64,000 nucleotides of DNA from Spirometra erinaceieuropaei (Eukaryota; Platyhelminthes; Cestoda; Diphyllobothriidea; Diphyllobothriidae): the NCBI GenBank assembly GCA_902702965.1, contig CACRXP010000165.1, positions 179,704 to 243,703 of the forward strand, read 5' to 3'. The notes under the pieces were generated by a model. It was not told where the DNA came from and searched no databases. It saw nothing but the letters and a program-made list of their open reading frames with translations. Below are positions 48,746 to 58,288 of this stretch, in pieces; the stretch's first letter is position 1; each line of letters begins with the position of its first letter. A program made the position numbers and the translations under genes.

Positions 48746-49465
48746 TATCTCATGAAATATTTACCGAAATTCTTAAATGTTCTTTTCGATCCGAAAGCGT
48801 TACTTAAGTCGGGCTGTAAAATTGATTATCGTGCAGCATAATTTCAAGGCATCTCATTCACCTCGGGGCACCGGCTTTTAAGCGATCTTTCCGACCGCTT
48901 CTAAAAACAACACTCCGGCTACACATGCATGCAGGATTTCCAAGCTACATGCTGTATACATTCCGTCTAAGATTACGTCTTTGTCCACGACATTAGCAAA
49001 AGGTAATACAGTGCTCATGAATTCTTCAGTGGATATGTGCCATCACTACATAGACAGATGCGATCTTTTATAAGTGGACATTTCACGGTCTTATGAAATC
49101 CCATAAACAAAAACCTTTTGAAGCTGAAAATACCCTTTTTGAGTATAAAATTCAAAGACGTAACTGATTACCAAATTAGTACAAGAAGGGATGTCTTTTG
49201 TGCATATTTTGTATAAAAGAAGTTTGAATTTATAAGGGCATCCGATATCAGTGGGAAAAATTCACAATACCCAAGTAATCATTTTTCGCAGAGTGTAGTT
49301 TTTGCAGGCGGCCAGGAAGAAGGTCGTTCAAAAGCCGGCACCCTGACGTGGCTGAAATATCTTCGAATTATGCTGCACGATTATTACTTTTACAACCCCA
49401 CTTAAGTATTTTTCTCTCGAATCGCAATCTCATTTCAGAATTTTTATTGATATTTCATGAGATCA
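48746..49465. mobile_element. Foldback (inverted-repeat) element
   Basis: The left arm 48746-48918 and right arm 49290-49465 are reverse complements at roughly three-quarters identity by eye. Landmarks on the left arm are TCTCATGAAATAT, TACTTAAGT, ATCGTGCAGCATAAT, GCACCGGCTTTT and AAAAAC-ACACTC. Each recurs inverted on the right, for example ATTATGCTGCACGAT at 49368-49382. The spacer is about 370 bp. No transposase is present. It is a MITE-like or foldback element in a PIP4K intron; its outer ends are not defined. Confidence 0.75.
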
Positions 49466-50009
49466 GCCAGTCGAAACAAAGAGTTGGGGTATCAAATGAA
49501 GTCTAAAGAGCGCGGACAGTGGCATGCAAAGTTCACTGGCAAGTTCGTTGAGCAACCCGGATGGACTCTCTTTTGGACCTAGGGACTTCGGTTACTTCAA
49601 TGCCCTTAATGCCCCCCAGATAAGACCATAGAAGTCGGCATGTCCTCTGATTTTGGAGGAGAGAAACTTAGTATGCGTAGACCTACTAGAAAAACTGCGG
49701 AATACGATATGCCCTCCCTCCGCCGTTAGGAATTCAAACGCCATTGGTAGTCTTTATTGACGAGATGGGATTCTGGTTTTTTGTACTTCTTTGGAGTTAC
49801 CTGCAGACCATGTCCAGGCTCCGCGGTGCTCTTCGCAGCAAATTTTGTTCGAGTCTTACCTGTCATAGCTCCCCAGTTTGTTTCCCCGCGTACAGTCCAT
49901 GCGGAATTTCGCAAAACGACGATAACTACTAACTTGGGACTACTGCTGACAGATACGAACGCGACTGAAGGGGTCATTTCTTCATCGCCTACTTGACGTC
50001 GCCTGTCAG

Positions 50010-50130
50010 TCATATTCCAGTGCGAGGGCGGGATGACCTGGCAACTCTAACACGGAATGATCAAAAAATAGCCATTCCTGTCTCCCTTGCTTTTGTGCGT
50101 TATAATTTCCGAAGTACATTTCGGGAGCGC
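50010..50130. repeat. Partial match to the 42.9-43.1 kb repeat
   Basis: ATAGCCATTCCTGTCTCCCT (about 50069-50088) and nearby bases match the body of the SINE-like unit near 42976-43000 in the same orientation. The remaining similarity is weak. Confidence 0.4.
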
Positions 50131-50949
50131 TTTTCTAATCAGTTTTTTTCTAAGCATGTCTATTCGACTCAAAGAGGTTCTGCCTGTGATTGTTTCGGTA
50201 TTTGTAAGCTCCAACATGATCCTAGTAAAATATAAGAAAACAATACATTCGGGTAGGTAGTCAGCGAACAGAACACCTTTGTTATGGAATTATTTTGTTG
50301 AATATGCTTACTGAAGACGCATCACTGAAACTTTTATGCATAATTATTGACTTCTGGGGAGCCTTCTAAGGAGCCTCGGATTTTTGGATGCCATCGTGCA
50401 CTTTAGCGTCTATTTTTAGCATCGTGACCTTCCCTTCGAAAGTGCAAAAGCTCTCTTGTGCGTCCATTTTAGTTTTTCAGAAGCTTTTCTTGTGTAGAGG
50501 GCAATGCCATGCTCTGCAATGATCGCTTTTATAGCGTAATCTCACTGGTCGCATCACCTGGCGACGCAGCTCTGTAAAGTCTACGTGCTCGGTAATCGTG
50601 TCACACCGTGCATCGCGTGCCAATTGAATGATGTCGGCCTGATATCCAGTCTTGAGGTTTGCTCCTGCTTCCACCTAGGTACGCAAGTGAAGCCTTGATG
50701 CAGGAACTCCTTGATAGAGCTCCTCAGCCCTGCTAGGCATCTGAGCATCATTATTTTTCAACGAAGTAAGGCAATTTGTAACGTTTTGCTAAAGGCGGTT
50801 TACTGTTTCACTGAATTGAAACTTGTGCGCATCAAACTTTTGACGGGGGATTGGCTTTCGGTAACGCTGAGAGGCGCAAGCGCAGTCGCGCTCTCACAAA
50901 CGTGTTTTCTGAGCTATGCCCACGGCTTTGATCGTCGGCCGGCTGTCAG

Positions 50950-51290
50950 TAACCCACTTTGCCCAGCAAGTGGCCAAAAGGGCGTAGCCGATCTGTACTG
51001 CTTCTTTCCTGTCACTGGAATAACAATCCGCCAGGCATTCTTCTAGTGCAGAAACCTACGGTTGGCAACAAGCAACTTATTTTCTCTAGGGTGTCGCCTA
51101 TCACAATCGCACCGAATAGCAATGCCAAACGTTCCGGTGCGTGTTTTCCGATCTCCTGCAACAAGTTTAATGTCGTTGTGGAGATTAGAGGATATGAGTC
51201 TGTTAAGACGGTCGCATAGCTCGCCCATTTCCTCGCCATCCACATTCAGCATGGGTATATAGGTAGAGGCTGTGCCCATGCAGAAAATTT
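50950..51290 (-). pseudogene. RTE-like endonuclease remnant
   Basis: A minus open frame (51279-51043) reads PMLNVDGEEMGELCDRLNRL, NDIKLVAGDRKTRTG and ENKLLVANRRFL. This corresponds to the RTE/APE block with NDIxIVAGDFNAxxG followed by NENGxLLVxFC. The Asn of DFNA is lost (DRKT). Only this middle piece is recognisable. Confidence 0.65.
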
Positions 51291-52446
51291 ATTCTATTCG
51301 GCCGTGCGCTAGTGCTGCACAATACCATGCTCGTGGCGTTCGTTCTAGTAACATCTCGAACTGTCAATTTTCTTTTCGTGAGGATGAACTGTTTGTGGCT
51401 CCCCAAAAAGTTATTGGAGTGACTCTAACACAGAGTGCATGAAAGTACAGTACGTGGCATGACACGAAATGTGTCTAGATTTACAAAGTATCTCTAATCA
51501 TTTGGGAATTGGTCCGTATATGTGGAGTGAGGAGGAAGAAAATGGAACGTATGACCGGCCATTCTACTTTCCCAAAAAACTGATAATTTTTCATCCTTAA
51601 ACGAAATAACCCACTTTTCTGTTTATATTGGGGTTATTTTTGATGTCTTTGCTAGCTTTTGGGCTCGTTCTCCGATTGAAAATATACAGCAGAATGGCCA
51701 TTTGAATACTAAGATATTGCCAGAACTGATAACGCTATACCTCTTCTGCTTCTAAATTACGCATTCGCAGCAACTAAACCATACAAGAAGTATCTTAATG
51801 TATGTTTGAAATGTTTTCCGGCTACTCATTCAGCATTCGCGAATGGCGAGGAAATGTCGGTACGTTTAAACAAAGGATTGCCTGTAGGCGTTATCACTAC
51901 CTTACAGGCCATAAAGCCGCATGGATTTACTAATGGGACCTTTCAAATGAGGTAGAACATTTGGTTGTCTAAAAATACCGTGTTTGTTTAATCCAGATTC
52001 CCCTGACCAGTTTTCAAACTCTCCAAGTTTTTTCCGGTAAAACTCGCAAGTTTAGATTACTCTCCTCTCGATATGAAGCACTCAAGGATGCGTAAACTTA
52101 GCCTAGGTCAACTATTAACACGGGAAATTGCCAGAATATAAGATAACGTAGGTCTCCGCACAAAATGTTAACATTTCGCCTGGGAAACTTATTCAGAAAC
52201 GTATTCTGCATAAAAAGGGCATTTTCCAGAACGGCTCGGACGAATTCATAAAGTGCGCAGCGTTTCGATTGCATCAACATGACCATATGGCTTCCTGTCA
52301 TCATGTTTCATGCGCAAGGTCACATACAGTGCCTAAATCGAGAGCTATTTCTGTGGCCAGAGCGATTCGCTATCCCTCTGTGTTCAGCCACTGCGCATCA
52401 AATGCGTACAATTAACACGAAAACAGACTGAAATAATCTTCAGGTG

Positions 52447-52468
52447 TTGCTGCTGCTGCTGCTGCTGC
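52447..52468. repeat. (TGC)n microsatellite
   Basis: About seven GCT/TGC triplets about 340 bp upstream of exon D. Confidence 0.9.
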
Positions 52469-52810
52469 CGCTGCAAGCGTTCAGCCAGATTGCGTTAGCA
52501 TATGTTTGCTTGAACTGACGAATCCGCGGCCCGACCGCCAAGATTGGGTTTTTCTTCACAGAACTCTCTTTCAACGTCCACCAGGTGGGTTGATTAATGA
52601 TTACTTCCACTTTTTTCCACACAAGCAACTTTTGGGATCAGTTTAAAAAGGTCTTGCCCGTCATCTTTCCTGGCCGAGTACCTCCCCTCCCCCTTCCGCG
52701 CTACTGTAACGTCTGGTGTGCCCCTGATTGGAGCCAACTTGTGGAAGCTCTTAACTCGTCCGCCGTTCGGTCTTCTTGTCTCTTTACTATTTTTCCTCCC
52801 ATCGTTTTAG

Positions 52811-52924
52811 AGCAAGCCACTGCCAACACTGAAGGACAATGACTTTGTGAACGACATTTACAAAATTCACATTGGTGAGGCAGCGAAGGAACGGCTTTTG
52901 CAGCAACTGACCAACGACATGGCA
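52811..52924 (+). CDS. PIP4K2: PIP4K exon D
   Basis: The exon has 38 codons, starting SKPLPTLKDNDFVNDIYKIH and ending AAKERLLQQLTNDMA. PTLKDxDF plus the IHIGE-like segment are PIP4K signatures; PIP5K enzymes have a different sequence here. The acceptor is ATCGTTTTAG|AGC and the donor GCA|GTGAGT, phase 0. A second AG two bases downstream would break the frame, which fixes the start at 52811. The exon joins to exon E in phase. Confidence 0.95.
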
Positions 52925-54049
52925 GTGAGTGGATTCTCCCCTCTCCACTGTTCACAGTCATTTTTCGATCTTACTTTGTTCTTGTTTTCAATTCGAGCAT
53001 GTCAGTCTAGCTGTTTTGTAGACTGGTGGAGAAAAAGATTGTTACATTTTGTTCATTCCATGTTAGAAATTCAAGGCCCCACTGGCCGAAGTAAAGGTCG
53101 ACTCCTTAGTATAGCAACTCTTAGCACGAGTAAAACTTTTATTAAAAAAGACTTCACCTTGTCGGTGTTGTCCTGAAGTTAACTTTGACTTTGACAGTCA
53201 CCTGCAGAAAAACTGTTCCAGAATTAGCTTACCCCTCTGAGAACGATTGGAAGAGCTTTACACATAAACTTGCTTCATTACCTGCTCAACATGAGTACTA
53301 GCCAAAAATCCCACACACATACTTCACCAATTTCCGTCTGTTGCCTGGTGCAACGGTAAGGAGATCGGCTCATTTGTAGGTCCCGTACCGTTTGCCACTC
53401 GCTTTAGGACAGTCTTCTAAGCGGAATTTCCTATTTCGTCTGGTACGTTTTCAGGCCTAAAGTTTATGCGGCTTTCCCCTGATTGGGAATGTTCATCTCA
53501 AATAGATACGTGGAGATTGGAGACTTGTCCGCCAAGTCCTGTTCGCTGATGATAATCCATATTGGTTTATTACTTTCAGGTGAAATTAGCGAGTTAACTG
53601 TGAAACCCGGGGTGCTACCACAAACCGCCTGGATGGGCTGAGGCCTTCGCTGTTATACAGTCTAGGAAATCGATGGAAAACGCATGTTTGGGCTTTGGGT
53701 CGGTGTTTGTGTTGGAAAGCGGCTGATATAATTTTGCTGGTAAAATTGGCTACCGTAGAATTTTAGATTCTTTGCCGAGGTTGATAGTACTAAACTCTGG
53801 GGTTTTGACAAAAAAATCTGGCCCCGGACGCAGCATATCACCTTCTGATGACTTTGCCCTAAGTCCGTTCACTACTTTCTGCCCCTTATTCTTGACCCAG
53901 ATCCAACTTGAAGGTTGTTTTTAGAAGGGGTGCCATATGTCAGGGAATGAAGAAGTGGTAGCTAAAATGTTTTGCTGAGAAAAAAAGGAGTGCTGGAGTG
54001 TAACTACCTGCCGCAGTAGTAGGCACTGATCATTTTGACCGGTTTTGCC

Positions 54050-54491
54050 AGCGTGCCGTCTAGTCCCGTTATCTGTTACAGGGGCTCACGACGGATGGAA
54101 TCAAGCGCCGCGGCGAAGTCAAGAAATTGATGGTCGTCGACTGCTGGTAGCCATGACGAACTCCAAGAATGGGATGCGTCGTGAGTGCTTAATCGGCGCT
54201 TTCGTCCGCATCTTGCAACCCGACCCCGTCGCACACACTCTGGAACTGAAATCTACAGTAGCACTAACCGCAGCAGGCATCAGGGAGAGTCCTGCATTGA
54301 AGTTATCGTACCATATCTGCCTTCTTGAGGACAGATAAAGGGATGGCCGAGCCGCACCCATCAGGAACGAGCCCATTCCCCGTCGCTTGCTCAATCACCT
54401 CATGGCGCCAGGGTGCCAGTGTGTCGACGCAAAACTTGTAGACTTGTGTTGGAATACCGTCCTTCCTGTGCCTGTTGCCACAGAGCCTCAA
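54050..54491 (-). pseudogene. RTE-like RT remnant
   Basis: The minus strand reads RKDGIPTQVYKFCVDTLAPW and HEVIEQATGNGLVPDGCGSA. This aligns with YHHEAIEQAWRDEVAPDNWG of the plus-strand RTE at 27.2 kb, from the fingers of the RT. Further on (about 54170-54100), in another frame, RHGYQQSTTINFLTSPRRLI matches RHSYQQQTAVCFVNFAAAFD around motif A, which is destroyed here. Confidence 0.7.
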
Positions 54492-56019
54492 TATTTCATC
54501 TACTACTGTTTCGTGAGAATGTGGTCACATGATGTTGCATAGGCTGGAGAGGGAGGGGGTTTTGATGCGTTGGTCATCGTAGTTGACAAGTTGCCCGAAG
54601 TGGTTACTCCTGCGCTGGACATTGGCCGGGTTATAAGCAATAAAGCCGCAATTCATATCGCGAACAGTCACCCAACGCAGACGGCTTGCCGCTAACTTGG
54701 TGCATAATTTGATAGAGTTTCAAAGTGTCATCGACGTTTGAGATTCTCTAAGTGGGGGTCACCACTTCTGCTCAATGGTTTTCTCAATCATTTCTAGGCG
54801 GTGTTTACGTCAATCTCTGGAGCTTATGGATGGAATCATCGTTGCAGGACTTAGCTCGAGCCGTCTGCACCGACTACTGCAAGTTCATTGGACTGATCCG
54901 ACGCCGATTTGTGAATGCAAGAACTTTCTCGGCAGTTCACGGACTATGGACCCTCGAGGGCAAAACCAAATTTCTATGCTCAGCGCCTTGGTTGTGTCAA
55001 GTTGCCGTAGTTTTGGGTTATCAAATCGTCTTGCACATGACATTTTGGGTGTGGATGGTAGGTAAACTTCAGGCACGTGCAAACATGGTTTGACTTACTT
55101 TCGCCGCCAGTTTCGGTACCGCGCATCGATTTGCTCTCATAAGTTAATACAGGGAACCTTGACCTGAATAGAATATAGTTTTTCTGGCCGGCCCCACGAC
55201 CGCTGCTGGGATATGGAGTCAGAAGACGTTTGCGTCGATTTTCAAAGCCCATATTGATGACAATTAGTTTGTTTCAGTTGACATAACTCAGCGCCCTTTC
55301 TCCATTGTCTCATCGAGAACCAAGCCGTGAGCGGACAGTAAAGTGATTGTTATTTGTATATTCGCCTATCCAAGCCCGGCCATCCTAGTCTCTTGTAACA
55401 GCCAGCTGATAATGGCGAGGGAGTCCTCCAGTCAGTCCTTTCAGCTGCGAGTTCATCCCTTTATTTCGTCGGCCGGCAGCCAGTTATGGTGCACACACTT
55501 TGACAGTAGTCATACGTGGAGCACCTGGTCATTGTCCATTTTGTTGGATATGGAATCTACTCACAGCCCATGAAATCGGTCAGTCTCCTGTTAATAACTC
55601 CCCTCTTCGCATTCTTACTCTGTTTATGGATCTCGTTAGCCTATTCCAAGCATCCCGCCGGGCTTTCGGCTCTGAGCTGGACACTTTCCCAGGCCCGAAG
55701 ACTGTGACAGTTAATGAGTGGGGCACGTTCAGTGCGCTTGGCAACTTTTTGGCCCTCATTTTCCCTCGCAATTTTCTGGTAGTATTTTTCTGAATATAAC
55801 TTCACAAAGCGTTTGGCTTCTGTATGCGGTTGTATTGGTAAACACCAAAATAGAAGCGAATATGCGAGTCCCAGGTTCCTAGTACAAAAAAGGTGAATGC
55901 GTGATCACCAGAACAATAAGTGCGTTAGGGTGAGCCTTAGGACTCGTAGAGGAAACCAGCCTCTGAGGCTGTGCAAATGCAACTGCAAGTGAACAGTTTT
56001 TATGATCAAACGAGAAAGG

Positions 56020-57290
56020 GATAGGGCGTGAGGCGTGGTGTAGGCTTCACGACTGGGCTAAGTCCACGCCGTCTCACGGCGTGAGGGCTGCGTGCGTTCT
56101 TGGCTGGGAACTGGGCTGCGCCGCTCGGCTGCGCGAATGTAGCACGTGATAGCAGGAGGGATATATCAACGTGTCTGTTGATGGAGTTCTTGTCGGGCAG
56201 CCGGACCTCCAACAGTTCCCGCCTGACTCGCGCCATCATCCGCGTGCTTGTAAAGTGGTATTCGTGGCCTTCCTCCAGGATGTGAGTGACGACTTGAGTC
56301 AGTGGGTCGCCTCTCTGTTCCATTTGTGCTCTAGTATTCGCGAGCTGAGTCGTCGTCTGGTCAGATCTGTATAATGACGAGGACAGTCGCGACATGGAAT
56401 TTGAACCTGCGTCCGGTCGGTCCTTCATTTGCATTTTCCGGTACGAATAGTACTTGTCGGATGATGGGCGATACCCACGCGAAACCGCGGCCACACGTTT
56501 CGTTGCTTTTGACACATTTTGTGCATACAGCAGAGGATGCCAATGTTAGTGGCTCTTTTCGGTTTGTTTCTCACGAACGCTTATAGACGCAGCGGTTGGT
56601 GAAGCTTTTTTGGTAACAATTCCTCACCAAGATGCCATATTTTTTGTAGTCCTCCCTCCGGTCCGCTGCGGTGCGTTTTTACCCATTACAAAAACGTCAT
56701 AACACAACCCCTTTCATGCACCTTGTGCTGGTTCCGGTGATAACTGAGATCCTGGGTTGTGTTGGTTGTCTTTCTATACACCGTAGTGCTTAGTTCGCCA
56801 TTGGCTCTGCGTTTGACAAGGACGTCAAGGAAAGGTAGCAGTTCGACCTTCTCCTCGGAACTGAATGTCGGGGAAAGTGCCACTAGGCAGGTCTTGATAG
56901 CCGGTCCCTCAATTGAAACGAACGTGTTGTCCACACATCGGCGCCAAAACGCAGGTTTGTAGTGGTTGAAAGCGACCTTGTTGAGCTTTTGTAGGACCAA
57001 GTCTTCAATCAGGCTGGATATTGAGGAACCCACTGGCATTTCTTTCTTGCTCATGTTTGCCACTGAAGGTGAAAAAAGTCCGTTGACGGAATGCAAAGAG
57101 CTGCATTAAATGCTCGATTTTTATAGGTCCCCTCCTTTCGTCGTGCTTCTCCTCGAGCCGTTTACGTAGAATATCGCGCAGTACGTCCAGTGAGATAGAT
57201 GTGGGAAGTAAAATCTCATCGAATGATGCCTTGGTTTGGTCAGGTCGGACAGTTTTTTTTCGAGATTTCGGCAAAAATTGTTGGGCCTTT
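56020..57290 (-). mobile_element. Penelope-like element, 5' truncated (RT plus GIY-YIG)
   Basis: On the minus strand: LMQLFAFRQRTFFTFSGKHE, then a frameshift near 57040-57055, EMPVGSSISSLIEDLVLQKL (motif B region), AFWRRCVDNTFVSI (motif C, about 56925), ELLPFLDVLVKRRANGELST, then VYRKTTNTTQDLSYHRNQH. After more shifts come the VKTHRS...EGGLQKIWHLGE region and a GIY-YIG domain with CRDCPRHYTDLTRRRLSSRI, HILEEGHEYHFTSTRMMA and NSINRHVDIS (about 56340-56150). RT and GIY-YIG in this order define Penelope-like elements. The usual YVDD is CVDN. Frameshifts and stops make it inactive. It lies antisense, ~580 bp before PIP4K exon E. Confidence 0.9.
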
Positions 57291-57867
57291 ATGATGAAGG
57301 TCTTGACCTACTCCAAAGGAAGCCGTACTTCTGTCCTTAATTTTTAGATCTCACTTATATGGGCGAAATCTTAGTCAGCTTGAGGGATAATGTTTCGGGA
57401 TGTTGGAATACTTACATCTCCCGATCGGTCGTATACGTGAGACCGAGTGTTCGGCTATCACAAACGGTCTTGATCTACATGTTACATGCAAAATGGTACC
57501 CAACTTCACGGACAAAACACTTCAATTAGGGGTTGTCGGACCTCATGGGGTTGAGACCGCCATGAGAGCCACATTAAGATAGCCATCGCACTCTGGCCCT
57601 TCTCCCACGGTAGGGCTGTTTCCCTCTCGGTTAACATCCTTCTAGGCCACGACTGTTCGCACGTCGTGATATTTTCAAATACATTTCAGCGCTGGGTCTG
57701 AGCTTAGTCAACCTCTCGCTCCCCCACATATCAATGACTTGTTGGGGCGAGTGGGAATAGGTGTGGAATTGTCACTTTCTGGTTACATCTCGGTCTTCTT
57801 TTTTCTGCCATCATGTGGGTGAGTTGTCACTGTGGTGGAGTTTCTACAAAGGACCTTCTGTCTTCAG

Positions 57868-58288
57868 TTTCTACAGGAGAACAATCTGATGGACTACAGC
57901 GTTCTCATCGGCATCCATGATGTGGAAATGGCGACGGAACTACCACCAGAGGAGCCTCGGGAGCTGCCTGAGAGCTCACACGAACCGTCCACTGCCTCCG
58001 CCGGCGATGGTCTGGGCGAACTCTTCGAGTCGCATTATCGCTCCTCCAAGGAGTGCGTTCCTGGACTTCCCTGCGCGGGCGGCGTAAGCAACATGGTCGT
58101 AGGCTCCTCTGGTTCCTCAGCTGCCGTGCGGCCGATCAGTGGTGTCGCCAATGCCTCTCTGGACGAGGATGAGGATGATGAGGAGGAAATGAGGTATCCA
58201 GGTAGTGCTGTGGGTGGAAATGGTGTGCTTTCGAGCAGCTCTCCAGCCGACTATGACACTCTCACCCCTGGAGCCACTCGGCAGCCGG
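57868..58288 (+). CDS. PIP4K2: PIP4K exon E (catalytic MDYS motif and acidic insert)
   Basis: The exon has 140 codons plus one base. It opens FLQENNLMDYSVLIGIHDVE, the catalytic-loop motif of PIP kinases (family consensus KIMDYSLLxGIHD). A long variable insert follows: Pro/Glu-rich, then Ser/Gly-rich with VVGSSGSSAAV, an acidic run LDEDEDDEEEM, and a Ser-rich SSSSPADYDTLTPG. The acceptor is CTTCTGTCTTCAG|TTT and the donor CCGG|GTAACT. The insert lies where the family has its poorly conserved, often acidic, loop. The next exon should carry the YFMxIIDIL segment with the DFG-equivalent Asp and the activation loop; I did not find it before the window ends. Confidence 0.93.

Larger units (their letters stand above)
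42403..52810 (+). other. PIP4K2: PIP4K intron C-D
   Basis: The largest visible intron, 10408 bp. It carries a SINE-like unit (42.73-43.16 kb), an antisense APE endonuclease (44.15-44.86 kb), a tRNA-like sequence (48.38 kb), a foldback element (48.75-49.47 kb), a partial repeat (50.0-50.1 kb), an antisense RTE endonuclease piece (51.0-51.3 kb) and a (GCT)n run. 45.0-48.3 kb has nothing I recognise. Confidence 0.85.
52925..57867 (+). other. PIP4K2: PIP4K intron D-E
   Basis: The intron is 4943 bp. It holds the antisense RTE RT fragment (54.05-54.49 kb) and the antisense Penelope-like element (56.0-57.3 kb). 54.5-56.0 kb has open frames on both strands but no recognisable domain. Confidence 0.85.

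Noticed and set aside
54752..55093. 113-codon plus frame in the PIP4K intron as a nested gene
   Set aside because: There is no recognisable domain, competing frames of similar length lie on both strands, and no splice or promoter evidence is visible.
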